NCBI GenBank assembly: GCA_964526675.1
Contig: CAZGLY010000002.1
Location: 62,001 to 126,000, forward strand
DNA: 64,000 bases
DNA from: CAZADA01 sp964526675
GTDB taxonomy: Bacteria; Pseudomonadota; Alphaproteobacteria; Caulobacterales; Maricaulaceae
Direction: 5' to 3'
This document shows positions 15,986 to 25,749 of the stretch, piece after piece (positions within the stretch are counted from its first letter, which is position 1; every line of letters begins with the position of its first letter). The notes under the pieces were generated by a model. The model saw only the letters and a program-made list of their open reading frames with translations, was not told the origin of the DNA and did no database searches. The position numbers and the translations under genes are program-made.

Positions 15986-17719
15986 GTGACCGACCGCCCG
16001 TCCGCGCCCGAACCATTTGCCGCGACTCAGGATCTGCCGCCGCCGGGCGCGCCTGATATCGAAATTGCGCGCGCGGCCCGCATGCGCCCCATTCTCCCCC
16101 TGGCGGAGGAAAAGCTCGGCATCCCGGCTGAGGGCCTCATCCCGTTTGGTCATCACAAGGCGAAGATCGGGCATGACTATCTGGCCTCTCTGGCCGGCCG
16201 GCCGCAGGGCAAGCTCGTACTGGTCACGGCCGTCACGCCAACCCCGGCAGGCGAGGGCAAGACGACGACCAGCGTCGGGCTCAATGACGGGCTCAACCGG
16301 ATCGGCGTGCGGTCCACAGTGTGCCTGCGTGAGCCGTCGCTGGGCCCGTGCTTCGGCATGAAGGGCGGGGCCGCTGGCGGGGGCCGCGCGCAGGTTGTTC
16401 CCATGGAGGATATCAATCTCCATTTCAACGGCGATTTCCATGCGATCACCGCGGCGCATAATCTGCTCGCCGCCATGATCGACAATCATCTTCAGTGGGG
16501 GAACGAACTCGATATCGATCCCCGGCGGATCGCCTGGAAGCGGGTGATGGACATGAATGACCGGGCCTTGCGTCAGATGGTTGTCGGGCTTGGCGGCCCG
16601 GCCCACGGCGTACCCCGCGAGGATGGCTTCGATATCACGGTGGCCTCGGAACTCATGGCCATCTTGTGCCTTGCCGCGGATCTCGATGACCTTCAGGCCC
16701 GCCTGGCGCGGATCATCGTGGCCCGGCGGCGGGACCGATCACCGGTAACCGCGGGCGATCTGAAGGCGGATGGTGCGATGGCGGTGCTGCTCAAGGACGC
16801 GCTCCAGCCCAATTTCGTCCAAAGCATTGAGCACAGTCCCGCGATCATCCATGGCGGCCCGTTTGCCAATATCGCCCATGGCTGCAACTCGGTGATGGCG
16901 ACCCGTGCGGCATTGGCGCTCAACGATGTGGTCGTGACCGAAGCCGGCTTTGGCGCCGATTTGGGGGCTGAGAAATTCTTCAATATCAAATGCCGCCAGT
17001 CGGGGCTGCGGCCCTATGCGGTCGTTCTGGTCTGTACGGTCCGGGCGCTGAAAATGCAGGGCGGTGTGGCCAAGGCGGATCTCGGAACGCCGGATGCGCA
17101 AGCCGTACGGCGCGGCCTCGTTAATCTGGACCGTCACATTGCCAATATCCAGCAATTCGGTATCACGCCGGTGATTGCGGTCAATGACTTTACCGGCGAT
17201 ACGGACGATGAGCGCGCCGAGATCGAGGCATGCGGACGGCGGGCCGGAGCGCCGGTCGTCCTGGCGCGCCATTGGGCCGAAGGCGGTGCGGGCGCGGAGG
17301 ACCTGGCGCGGACGGTCATGGCGCGGCTTGACGGCCCGGCTCCGCAGGTCAATCTGCTGTATCCGGACGATATGTCCCTGGAGGACAAGATTCGGACCGT
17401 TGCGATCCGGATCTATGGTGCCCGCGATATCAGCCTCACCGACGCCGCCCGCAAGGCGCTGGCCGAGTTTGCCGATCTCGGCTTTGGGGACCTGCCGGTG
17501 TGCATCGCCAAGACGCAGTACAGTTTTTCGGCCGACCCCGCGGCGCTTGGCGCGGCGGCGGATCATATCCTACCCGTGCGGGAGGTGCGTTTATCGGCCG
17601 GCGCGGGCTTTGTTGTCGCGATCTGCGGTGACATCATGACCATGCCCGGTCTGCCGCGCCACCCGGCGGCGGTCTCCATCGGCCTCGACGCTGAGGGCCG
17701 GATTGTCGGCTTGGCCTGA
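15986..17719 (+). CDS. fhs: formate-tetrahydrofolate ligase
   Basis: The enzyme makes 10-formyl-THF from formate, ATP and tetrahydrofolate and feeds one-carbon units to purine synthesis or serine/formate metabolism. The 577-residue product has the ATP-binding P-loop TPAGEGKTTT (near residue 86) and family stretches such as REPSLGPCFGMKGGAAGGG and EAGFGADLGAEKF. The GTG start at 15986 follows AGGAGG by nine bases. About 20 N-terminal residues exceed the usual 555-560. It is also called ftfL. It has no obvious operon partner. Confidence 0.97.
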   Translation: MTDRPSAPEPFAATQDLPPPGAPDIEIARAARMRPILPLAEEKLGIPAEGLIPFGHHKAKIGHDYLASLAGRPQGKLVLVTAVTPTPAGEGKTTTSVGLNDGLNRIGVRSTVCLREPSLGPCFGMKGGAAGGGRAQVVPMEDINLHFNGDFHAITAAHNLLAAMIDNHLQWGNELDIDPRRIAWKRVMDMNDRALRQMVVGLGGPAHGVPREDGFDITVASELMAILCLAADLDDLQARLARIIVARRRDRSPVTAGDLKADGAMAVLLKDALQPNFVQSIEHSPAIIHGGPFANIAHGCNSVMATRAALALNDVVVTEAGFGADLGAEKFFNIKCRQSGLRPYAVVLVCTVRALKMQGGVAKADLGTPDAQAVRRGLVNLDRHIANIQQFGITPVIAVNDFTGDTDDERAEIEACGRRAGAPVVLARHWAEGGAGAEDLARTVMARLDGPAPQVNLLYPDDMSLEDKIRTVAIRIYGARDISLTDAARKALAEFADLGFGDLPVCIAKTQYSFSADPAALGAAADHILPVREVRLSAGAGFVVAICGDIMTMPGLPRHPAAVSIGLDAEGRIVGLA

Positions 17720-17789
17720 ACGCGCAGCCTCGACACGGCGCGCCGCCATGGGCAGACTGCGCCGCATGATTAAAAAGGGGGACATCATC

Positions 17790-18533
17790 ATGACCGATAC
17801 AACCCGCCGGCATCTGCTGGCGATGGCTCCGGCGGCCCTGCTCATGGGGTGCTCGACCACCGATCAACAGGCGGTGCTCGATGCGGTTTTGGGCGGCGCG
17901 GGCGGTACCGGCGTCGGCGGTTTGAGCGCGGCTGAAGCGGCCGAGGGGATCCGCGCCGCGCTCGATCAGGGCATCGCCAATGCGATCACGCAGGTCGGGC
18001 GCCAGGGCGGTTATTTTAACGATGCGCGCATCCGCATTCCGCTGCCGAACGATCTGGCGGCGATCCAATCGCGTCTTGCCGCATTCGGCTTGTCCGGTCT
18101 GCTCGATGATCTGGAACGTCAACTCAATCGCGGCGCTGAAGCGGCGGCCCCCGAAGCGCGGCGTATCTTTGTCGATGCGATCCGCTCCATGACAATCCGG
18201 GATGCGCTCGGCATCGTGAATGGCGGGCCGACCTCGGCGACCGATTACTTCGAACAGCGCACAACACCGGCCTTGAGCACGCTGTTCCGGCCGATCCTGA
18301 CCGATGCCCTCAACCGGGCGGGCGCAATTCAGACATTCGACCGGCTGGTCGCGCGGCTCAATTCCGTCCCGCTCGCACCGCAACTTGGTCAGGACGCCAA
18401 GAACCAGCTGATCGACCATGGGGTGGCCAAGGGTCTCGACGGTCTCTTCTATTATATCGGTGTGGAAGAAGCGGCGATCCGGGCCAATCCCGCCAAACGG
18501 ACGAGCGAGATTCTGCGCCGCGTGTTTGGCTGA
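17790..18533 (+). CDS. DUF4197 lipoprotein
   Basis: This 247-residue predicted lipoprotein has twin Arg followed by a hydrophobic stretch and the lipobox LLMGC near residue 20. The rest matches DUF4197: GGYFNDARIRIPLP, an N-R-G-A-E-A-A-A-P segment, SMTIRDALGIVNGG, TDYFEQRTTPAL and a C-terminal GLFYYIGVEE. DUF4197 has no established function. The ATG at 17790 follows AAAAAGGGGG. An ATG 24 bases upstream is an alternative. Confidence 0.88.
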   Translation: MTDTTRRHLLAMAPAALLMGCSTTDQQAVLDAVLGGAGGTGVGGLSAAEAAEGIRAALDQGIANAITQVGRQGGYFNDARIRIPLPNDLAAIQSRLAAFGLSGLLDDLERQLNRGAEAAAPEARRIFVDAIRSMTIRDALGIVNGGPTSATDYFEQRTTPALSTLFRPILTDALNRAGAIQTFDRLVARLNSVPLAPQLGQDAKNQLIDHGVAKGLDGLFYYIGVEEAAIRANPAKRTSEILRRVFG

Positions 18534-18544
18534 CGCTTCTAGCC

Positions 18545-18730
18545 GCCGCAAATGAGCGGGACCCATTTGCGGCCTATGGCGCCCAAGCGCCGCGCAGGCT
18601 GCGGCCCTCAATGGGCCTCGTCGTCGCGCGCCTTCGAGCGGTCCTCCACCAAACGCGGATGAGTTCCAGTCATCCGCGTTTGGTATGAGTCGCAGCAGAT
18701 GACTGGACGGCGGCGCCATCAGACGCCGCC
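18545..18730. repeat. cluster of six inverted repeats between convergent genes
   Basis: The 218-base gap holds a run of perfect stems. They are 10 bp at 18545-18554/18564-18573, 5 bp at 18578-18582/18587-18591, 5 bp at 18589-18593/18601-18605 and 5 bp at 18603-18607/18613-18617. Two more are 15 bp at 18648-18662/18670-18684 with a seven-base loop, and 7 bp at 18709-18715/18724-18730, followed by TTATTTATAT. The last could terminate the DUF4197 transcript. The others lack T-runs and resemble REP-like or RNA-processing hairpins. Confidence 0.7.
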
Positions 18731-18751
18731 TTATTTATATCAGTCGTCGGA

Positions 18752-21295
18752 TCATTCGCGGCGGGAAAGGGCATAGGCGATGACATGGCCGCCGGCGCCG
18801 TCGTAATCAGCCGCGCCTGGATAGGTGTGCACGGCGATCACCACATATTGCGTTCCGTCAATCATATAGGTGATCGGCGTGGAGCTGGCCTGGTTCGGCA
18901 GGCGGTCATGCCACAAGGTTTCACCGGTGCGGATGTCGATCGCCCGGAACGCCTTGTCGAAGGTGCCGGTCTGAAAGATCAGCCCGCCCCGTGTCGTCAT
19001 CAGCCCGCCATAGATCGGCGTGCCGACTTCGAGGTCCCAGCCCTTGGCGAATCCGAGGTCGCCCGACTGCGTGATATTGCCGATGGCCCGGCTCCACATC
19101 AGGGTGCCGGTATTCAGATCCATGGCAAAAATCCGGCCATAGGGCGGCTCGAAGCACGGCAGAGGCAGGGCAAGGCCGGTGCCTGGGATTTCCCACCGCG
19201 ACATGAACGACCGCGTGATCGAATAGCGCGGCAGACTGGGGTCCCATGCCCCCTGATCCGTGTAAGGCGTAAGCGGGCGCATCGCACTGAGCAAGCTTGA
19301 TGAGGCAGGCCGGTCTTCATCGCCGTCTTCCGTCGCTGCCTCGTCTTCCGTGTCGCTGCGGGTGTAGCGGTTGCTGCCCGTGTAATAGGCCAGCATTTCA
19401 GGGCCGGTCACCATGACCACGCGGTTACCCATCATCATCGGCTGGCCGACCACAATGCCGTTATCGGTATCGACCGACACGCTCGGCCAGTTGAACCCGC
19501 CGCCATTGCCTGGATACTGGAAGGTGCCGCCCCAGGTCTCGCCGCCATGCTCGCCGCCGCCGCCGCCGCGCATCGGCGGTGTGAGATGGCCCTCATACCG
19601 CATCTTGCGGTATTCGATCCGGCAATGCAGATGATCGAGCGGGGTCAGCCCCCACATATCGCTTTCATGGCGATAGGGCCGGAAGTTCGGCAGCCCGGAG
19701 AAGGGCTGTGTCGCCGTGACGAAATCGCCTTCGACCGCGCCCTGCGGTGTCGGGCATTCGCCCTCAGGCGTGGCCTGTGACCCGTCCGGACAGTCCGTTG
19801 CCGGATAGACCGGCGTGCCGTCGCGCCGGTCCAGAACGAACAACTCGCCGCGCTTGGTCGGGACCACCAGCGCCGGAATGGGCGTGCCGTTCTTGACGAT
19901 ATCGACAACCGACGGTTGGGACGGGACGTCATAGTCCCAGATATCGTGATGCACCGTCTGATAGGACCAGGCCACATCGCCGGTGGCTCCGCGCAGGGCA
20001 ATCACGGAGGAATTGAACTCTTCGTCGAAGGGCCGCCGCTTACCGCCATAATAGTCGGGTGAGGCATTGCCGGTCGGCGCGAAGATCAGATCGAGCTGCG
20101 GATCGTAGCTCATGATCGACCACATATTGGGCGTGCCCCGGGTGAAGAATTCGCCTTCCCGAGGAAACCCGCGGTCATCCGGGCGCCCCATATCCCAGGC
20201 CCAGGCGAATTGTCCCGTCATCACGTCATAGGCGCGGATCACGCCGGATACATTACCAAGTTCCTGGTTGTCCACGACCCATCCGCCCACGGCGATCTTG
20301 TCCCCGGCGATCAGCGGCACGGAGGTGTGCATGTAGGCAATGGGATTATGAGGCTCGAACCCCTCGCGCAGATTGGTCTCGCCGCCGGTGCCGAAATCGG
20401 CGCAGGGCTCACCGGTCTCGGCATTGAGCGCGATCAAACGGGCGTCGGTCGTGCCGGTGATGATCCGGGTCCGGCAGGCCCCTCCATAGTCGGACGGCGC
20501 CTCGTAATAGCCGACACCCCGGCAACTGCGCGAGAACATGTTGTCATCGGCCAGGTCCTCGATTTCGGGGCCGGTCACCTGATTGCGTGGATTGTAGCGC
20601 CAGAGTTCCTCGCCGGAGCGCGCATCAATCGAAATCACCCGGTTGCCGGCCGTACAGAAATAAAGGCGCTCGCCAACCTGGAGCGGTGTCGTCTTGAAGT
20701 CGTACGGCACCTGCGTGCGATAGCGCCAGACTTCTTCCAGCCCGGCGACATTCTCGGTCGTGATCTGGTCGAGCTGGGCAAAGCGGGTCCCGCCCGGTGC
20801 GTTGCCGTAATGGCGCCAGTCGGTGACCTCCGCGGGGCCAAGATCCGCCCGCTGAGTGCCCTCGGTCACGGTGTAGCGTTGGAATGCGCCAATGGTCAGC
20901 ACCAGGAGGGCCGCCAGGATCGCCCCGCCGACCCAGAGCCCGCCGGTATCGGCTTTTCTGTCGCCGCCGCGCCGCATGGCCGCGCGATACCACGGCATCA
21001 GGAACCACAGACCGACCACGGTCCAGGCGCCAAGCCGCGACAACAGCGGCAGGAACTCAAGCTGGGCTTCATAGAGCGACCATCCCACGGTGGCCACCGT
21101 GATGAGCGCGTAGAGGCGGGCGCCCCAGGGGCTCTTGCGCAAGATCAGCGCCGTCACCGCGAGCAGCCCGATCCCCGCCAGCAGGTAATACCAACTGCCT
21201 CCCAGCATCGCGAGATTGACGCCGCGCACGAGCAGATAACCGCCGATCGACCCCAGAAGCGCGGCGAACGCCCAACTCAACACCATTGCAATCAT
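18752..21295 (-). CDS. membrane-bound PQQ-dependent dehydrogenase (glucose/quinate type)
   Basis: The 847-residue protein has an N-terminal block of about five membrane spans (residues of about 5-125) followed by an eight-bladed PQQ propeller domain. This is the layout of the Gcd/QuiA family, which oxidises sugars or quinate in the periplasm and passes electrons to ubiquinone. Propeller segments such as DWRHYGNAPGGTRFAQLDQI, TPLQVGERLYFCT and HTSVPLIAGDKIAVGGWV support this. Low-complexity Gly/His-rich (MRGGGGGEHGGE) and acidic (DTEDEAATEDGDED) insertions are unusual. The start follows AAAGGGGGGAG. No PQQ biosynthesis genes are in the window. Substrate cannot be told from sequence. Confidence 0.93.
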   Translation of the reverse strand: MIAMVLSWAFAALLGSIGGYLLVRGVNLAMLGGSWYYLLAGIGLLAVTALILRKSPWGARLYALITVATVGWSLYEAQLEFLPLLSRLGAWTVVGLWFLMPWYRAAMRRGGDRKADTGGLWVGGAILAALLVLTIGAFQRYTVTEGTQRADLGPAEVTDWRHYGNAPGGTRFAQLDQITTENVAGLEEVWRYRTQVPYDFKTTPLQVGERLYFCTAGNRVISIDARSGEELWRYNPRNQVTGPEIEDLADDNMFSRSCRGVGYYEAPSDYGGACRTRIITGTTDARLIALNAETGEPCADFGTGGETNLREGFEPHNPIAYMHTSVPLIAGDKIAVGGWVVDNQELGNVSGVIRAYDVMTGQFAWAWDMGRPDDRGFPREGEFFTRGTPNMWSIMSYDPQLDLIFAPTGNASPDYYGGKRRPFDEEFNSSVIALRGATGDVAWSYQTVHHDIWDYDVPSQPSVVDIVKNGTPIPALVVPTKRGELFVLDRRDGTPVYPATDCPDGSQATPEGECPTPQGAVEGDFVTATQPFSGLPNFRPYRHESDMWGLTPLDHLHCRIEYRKMRYEGHLTPPMRGGGGGEHGGETWGGTFQYPGNGGGFNWPSVSVDTDNGIVVGQPMMMGNRVVMVTGPEMLAYYTGSNRYTRSDTEDEAATEDGDEDRPASSSLLSAMRPLTPYTDQGAWDPSLPRYSITRSFMSRWEIPGTGLALPLPCFEPPYGRIFAMDLNTGTLMWSRAIGNITQSGDLGFAKGWDLEVGTPIYGGLMTTRGGLIFQTGTFDKAFRAIDIRTGETLWHDRLPNQASSTPITYMIDGTQYVVIAVHTYPGAADYDGAGGHVIAYALSRRE

Positions 21296-21459
21296 GGCGA
21301 TCTCCCCCCTTTGACCGATGGCGGTCTTCTGTTGTTATGCACAGTATGCACCCGGGTCGGGGCGGTTCCAAGCGCGCCGCCGCCGCAGGATGCCTCTTAA
21401 GCGTGTGATCGCGGTGTATTTGCGCGGTCTCAGTCGCCCGACCCCTTCGAGGAGCCCCC

Positions 21460-23238
21460 ATGAGCCAGCCACCGTCCCCCGAATTGACTGTCCGCGGGGT
21501 GGTGACCGGCATGATCGTCGGCGCGATCCTGACGCCCTGCAATGTCTATAGCGGCCTGAAAATCGGCTGGACGTTCAACATGTCCATCGCGGCCGCCCTG
21601 ATCGGGCTCGGGGTCTGGCGGGTCGCGGAGCGTCTGGCGGGGGCCCGTCCTTGGGAGATCAAGGAAAACGCGATTGCCCAGACCACGGCGTCATCGTCCG
21701 CATCGATCATCTCAGGCGGTCTCGTCGCTCCGATTCCGGCACTGACCATTCTGACGGGCCAGACCCTGTCATGGCCGGTGATGTCCGTCTGGGTGTTCGT
21801 TGTGAGTATTCTGGGTGTTGTCGTCGCAGCGGGGTTGCGCCAGCAGATGCTGTTCCGGGAAAATCTTCCCTTTCCCAGCGGCGTTGCGACCGCCGAGACC
21901 TTGCGGGAGATCCATGCCGAGGGGCGCGAGGCGGCCATGCGGCTGCGCACCCTGCTGGCGGGGGCGGCGGCATCGGCCGGCCTAAAGCTCGCGGACGCGG
22001 TCGTCGGTCTGACGCGGTTGGCGCCGCCGGTCGCCCTGCCTGCCACTGGCGCGCTCAAGGCCGGCGGCGCGTCTTCGGTCTCGGCCACCAATCTGACTTT
22101 CGTGCTGGACCCGTCACTGCTGATGGTTGGGTTCGGGGCGATCATCGGATTGCGGGTCGGTCTGTCCATGCTGATTGGTGCCATTGTGGCCTGGGGAATT
22201 CTCAGCCCGCTGATCCTGGCTTGGGGCTGGGTCCCGCCCGGGCCGGACGATCCCAGCGTGGCGTGGTTCGGGCCGCTGGTCGATTGGCTGCTTTGGCCCG
22301 GCGTTGCGATGATGGTGGTCTCGACCCTGACAAGTTTTGCCATCTCGCTGGGACAGATGATCCGAGGGGCCGGCAAGCGCGGTCAGCCGGGGGCGGCCGT
22401 CTCCGGTCCGCCGGAGGCCACGCTGCCCAAGCGCGCGTTCCTGTTTGGGATCGTCGCCACGCTGATCATGGCCACGGCAGCGCAGACAACCATTTTCGGG
22501 ATCGGTCTTTGGGAGGCCATCTTTGCGGTTGCTATGGCTTATCTCCTGGCGGTCGTCTCTTCGCGGGTAACCGGCGAGACCGGAATTCCACCCATCGGCG
22601 CGCTCGGCAAGATCACTCAATTGACCTATGGCGTCGTGTCGCCCGGTAATATCACCGCCAATCTGATGAGCGCGAATGTGACCGGAGGGGCGGCGGGCCA
22701 AAGCTCGGACCTGCTCCATGATTTGCGCGCCGGGTCGATGCTGGGCGTCACACCGCGTTTCCAGATCATCGCACAGGTGTTCGGTGTACTGACGGGCAGT
22801 CTTGTCGGCACACTGGTCTACCTGACCTTGGTGCCCGATCCGGCGGCGATGCTGCTGACACCGGAATGGCCCGCTCCTGCGGTGGCGGTTTGGAAAAGCG
22901 TGGCCGAAGTGCTGGCCGAGGGGCTCGACACCATCCCGGAGGGCGCGGTCACGGCCATGATCATCGGCGCCGGGCTCGGCGTTCTGATGGGCGTGGCGGA
23001 GAAACTTCTGCCGGAGCGTATCGCACAACGCCTGCCGAGCGCCCCGGCGGCGGGGCTGGCCTTCGTGATCCCGGCTTGGAACTCGATCTCGCTGTTCCTG
23101 GGAGCATTGGCGGCGGCGGTGCTCCGAAAGGTCGCGCCGGAGTGGTCTGAGCGGCGGCTTATTGCACTGGCGGCCGGGTTGATTGCGGGCGAAAGTCTGT
23201 TCGGGATCGGTCTCGCTGCGGCGGGCCTGCTGAATTAA
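21460..23238 (+). CDS. OPT family oligopeptide/metal-chelate transporter
   Basis: This 592-residue, strongly hydrophobic protein has about 14 membrane spans. The N-terminus (RGVVTGMIVGAILTPCNVYSGLKIGW) and the internal FPSGVATAETLREIH and TGETGIPPIGALGKITQLTYG are OPT family signatures. The bacterial OPT branch takes up oligopeptides or metal complexes by proton symport; the substrate is not known here. The ATG follows GAGGAGCCCCC. It is divergent from the PQQ dehydrogenase gene. Confidence 0.93.
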   Translation: MSQPPSPELTVRGVVTGMIVGAILTPCNVYSGLKIGWTFNMSIAAALIGLGVWRVAERLAGARPWEIKENAIAQTTASSSASIISGGLVAPIPALTILTGQTLSWPVMSVWVFVVSILGVVVAAGLRQQMLFRENLPFPSGVATAETLREIHAEGREAAMRLRTLLAGAAASAGLKLADAVVGLTRLAPPVALPATGALKAGGASSVSATNLTFVLDPSLLMVGFGAIIGLRVGLSMLIGAIVAWGILSPLILAWGWVPPGPDDPSVAWFGPLVDWLLWPGVAMMVVSTLTSFAISLGQMIRGAGKRGQPGAAVSGPPEATLPKRAFLFGIVATLIMATAAQTTIFGIGLWEAIFAVAMAYLLAVVSSRVTGETGIPPIGALGKITQLTYGVVSPGNITANLMSANVTGGAAGQSSDLLHDLRAGSMLGVTPRFQIIAQVFGVLTGSLVGTLVYLTLVPDPAAMLLTPEWPAPAVAVWKSVAEVLAEGLDTIPEGAVTAMIIGAGLGVLMGVAEKLLPERIAQRLPSAPAAGLAFVIPAWNSISLFLGALAAAVLRKVAPEWSERRLIALAAGLIAGESLFGIGLAAAGLLN

Positions 23239-23290
23239 TGGCATAAATCTGGCCGCCAACCGGCGCCAATACACAGGGCGAGGAACAGCC

Positions 23291-24718
23291 ATGGCGGTAT
23301 TCGAGACGGATTACTGCGTGATCGGAACAGGCGCGGTCGGCATGGCCTTTGTCGATACGCTGCTCACGCAGACCGATGCCGATGTGGTGATGGTTGACCG
23401 GCATCACATGCCGGGCGGCCATTGGAACGACGCTTATCCCTTCGTGCGGCTTCATCAGCCGTCGGCGTTTTACGGTGTCCCGTCGATCCCGCTGGGATCG
23501 GACCGGATCGACGCGGACGGTTACAATAAGGGCTATTACGAGCTTGCGTCGGGACCGGAGGTTCTTGCCCATTTCGACCGGGCCATGCGCGAACGGTTCC
23601 TGGCATCCGGCAGGGTCCGCTATCTGCCCATGCATGACGCGCTCTGGGATGCGCAAAGCCTTCAATCGGGGCGCATCACGGTCCGGTCCCTGCTGTCCGA
23701 CGCCACCCATGAGGTGACGGCGCGCAAGCGCATCGTGGATGGCACCTATTTCGGCACGACCGTTCCGTCTACGCATCAGCGCAAATTCTCAGTCGCGGAC
23801 GGGGTTACCTGCATCGCGCCCAATGATCTGCCGCGCCTGGCGCCGTCCTTTCGTCGGTTCACGATCCTGGGTGGCGGCAAGACCGGCATGGATGTCGGTG
23901 TCTGGCTGCTGGAGCAGGGCGCCGACCCGGACACCATCACTTGGGTCCGTCCGCGTGAGTCCTGGCTTCTGAACCGTGCCGGCACCCAGCCGGGACCGTT
24001 GTTCTTTCATGACTCTATCGGCCGGTTCGCCGCGCAGATGGAGGCCATGGCGGCGGCCCAATCGGTCGAGGATCTGTTCGACCGTCTCGAGACGGGCGGC
24101 GTGATGCTTCGCATCGATCCCGATGACCGGCCCGAGATGTTCCACTATGCGACCATCTCGATTGGCGAGGTCGAGCTGTTGCGCCGTATTCGGACAGTGA
24201 TCAAGGGCCAGCGCGTGACGCGCATCGAGCCGGACCGATTGGTTTTGAGCGAGGGTACGGCCTCCGCCGATCCGGACACGCTCTATATCGATTGCACGGC
24301 GACGGCGGTGGAAATGCGGACCGTCAAGCCGACCTTCGATGGCCGGCTGATCACCCTTCAAATGTATCGCATTCCCCAGCCGGCCTTCAGTGCGTCCTTC
24401 GTCGCCTTTATCGAGGCGCTCTTTGACAATGATGAGGACCGCAACCGGATGTGCACGCCGATCGCGCTGCCCGATACGGTCGCCGACTGGCTTCCCGCCA
24501 CGGTCGCCAATATGACCAATCAGTACACATGGTCTCAGGATGCGCGCGTCGGCCAATGGATCGAGACTTGCCGTCTCGACGGGTTCGCCACGACGATCCG
24601 TGACGCGGATCTGGACGATCCGACCCAGCAGGCCACCCTCAAGCGGCTCCGGGAGAATGCGTTCCCCGGCGTGATCAATCTTCAAAAGATCATCGAGGCC
24701 GGGGGCGCATCGGCCTAG
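23291..24718 (+). CDS. FAD/NAD(P)-binding oxidoreductase
   Basis: The 475-residue protein starts with an FAD Rossmann motif (CVIGTGAVGMAF) followed by an acidic strand end (VVMVDRHHMPGGHWND). A second nucleotide motif, ILGGGKTGMDVGVW, lies near residue 197. This two-nucleotide layout resembles flavin monooxygenase-like proteins, but I see no clear FMO fingerprint, so the substrate is open. The start follows GAGGAACAGCC. The gene lies tail to tail with the esterase gene, 3 bases apart. Confidence 0.8.
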   Translation: MAVFETDYCVIGTGAVGMAFVDTLLTQTDADVVMVDRHHMPGGHWNDAYPFVRLHQPSAFYGVPSIPLGSDRIDADGYNKGYYELASGPEVLAHFDRAMRERFLASGRVRYLPMHDALWDAQSLQSGRITVRSLLSDATHEVTARKRIVDGTYFGTTVPSTHQRKFSVADGVTCIAPNDLPRLAPSFRRFTILGGGKTGMDVGVWLLEQGADPDTITWVRPRESWLLNRAGTQPGPLFFHDSIGRFAAQMEAMAAAQSVEDLFDRLETGGVMLRIDPDDRPEMFHYATISIGEVELLRRIRTVIKGQRVTRIEPDRLVLSEGTASADPDTLYIDCTATAVEMRTVKPTFDGRLITLQMYRIPQPAFSASFVAFIEALFDNDEDRNRMCTPIALPDTVADWLPATVANMTNQYTWSQDARVGQWIETCRLDGFATTIRDADLDDPTQQATLKRLRENAFPGVINLQKIIEAGGASA

Positions 24719-24721
24719 GCG

Positions 24722-25606
24722 TCAGTCACCGGTGCCGGCAGGCGCTGCCAGGTCCGCCAGCCATTCGAACGTTCGGACCGTGACGGTCTCGCCCGGCGTG
24801 CCGAATTCGCGATTGATGCTGGCATGGGTGTGATCCGCCCCGATCGCCTCGGCCCGTCCACCGGCGGCCCGCAGGGCCGCGGCCAGACGGTTCGACTGAA
24901 ACTCCGTCGCGGGCCGGCCGTTGATGTAATAGATCAGAAACGGGGGCGTGGCGCCGTCGCCCGCCCGGATCGTGGGCGACACCTGATCGCGGAAGGCCTT
25001 GTCCTTGCCGAACACCCGTTCGTAAAGCTCCAGGTTCCGGCCGCGCGCGAAATTTTCCATGTGGAAATCGATATCGTAGGCTGCGGTGTCGAGTGCGACG
25101 ACACCATCAACCAGGCCATCGGTGAGCTTGTATTCCGGCGCCAGCGCCGCGAGAGCCACAAGATGAGCGCCCGCCGAATGTCCCATCAAGAACAGCTTGT
25201 CGGGATTGCCGCCATACGCGGCAATGTTCTCATGGGCCCAGAGCACTGCGGCGGCCACATCGCCGGCCTGTGCGTCCGGATCGGCGCGGCCTTCTTCCAT
25301 CTGATAGTTGATGGTCACGAACAGCCATCCAGCATCGGCGAAGGCCTGGGGCTTTTTCCAGGTACGGGATTTGTCGCCCCGCATCCAGCCGCCGCCATGG
25401 GCAAAGATCATGACGGGCCGGTCGGTGCCGTCCGCGGTGCCGTAGATGTCCAGGAGCCGGCCCTCCGGCTCTGCGGCCGCGTAGGCGACATCGCGGGCAA
25501 GCAAGAGGCTGTCATCGGCGCGGGCCGGCGTGCCGGCGGCCATGACAAGGACAAGAACAAGCGCAAACAGGGACAGGGCAAACAGGGACGGGGCAAACCG
25601 GCACAT
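24722..25606 (-). CDS. secreted alpha/beta hydrolase (carboxylesterase-like)
   Basis: The roughly 294-residue protein has a long signal peptide ending TPARA. An alpha/beta hydrolase domain follows with the oxyanion motif HGGGW, nucleophile motif GHSAGAH and a C-terminal catalytic His in GADHTHASI, as in the BD-FAE/HSL-type esterases. The ATG at 25606 follows GGAAAGGA; a longer frame upstream lacks a signal. It is divergent from the DUF3604 gene, and the shared intergenic region contains the GntR-type palindrome at 25679, so both may be co-regulated. Probable periplasmic ester cleavage. Confidence 0.87.
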   Translation of the reverse strand: MCRFAPSLFALSLFALVLVLVMAAGTPARADDSLLLARDVAYAAAEPEGRLLDIYGTADGTDRPVMIFAHGGGWMRGDKSRTWKKPQAFADAGWLFVTINYQMEEGRADPDAQAGDVAAAVLWAHENIAAYGGNPDKLFLMGHSAGAHLVALAALAPEYKLTDGLVDGVVALDTAAYDIDFHMENFARGRNLELYERVFGKDKAFRDQVSPTIRAGDGATPPFLIYYINGRPATEFQSNRLAAALRAAGGRAEAIGADHTHASINREFGTPGETVTVRTFEWLADLAAPAGTGD

Positions 25607-25678
25607 GGTCGATCCTTTCCGGACAGGCCGCACCGCGGAGATCCGCCGCGGGGCGTGACATTCGCTGGGCCAATGACT

Positions 25679-25691
25679 ATTGTCAGACAAT
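25679..25691. promoter_or_regulatory. GntR/FCD-type operator, copy 1
   Basis: The perfect palindrome ATTGTCAGACAAT fits the FadR-subfamily consensus TNGTNNNACNA. It lies 58 bases before the DUF3604 start and 72 bases from the divergent esterase start. Two further copies lie at 29295 and 33156. The FCD-type regulator at 28537 is the likely binder. Confidence 0.7.
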
Positions 25692-25749
25692 TAAATGGCT
25701 GGCAAGCGGGCATGGTTCACGGGCCGCGCGACACGGGAGGAAGCCGTTC

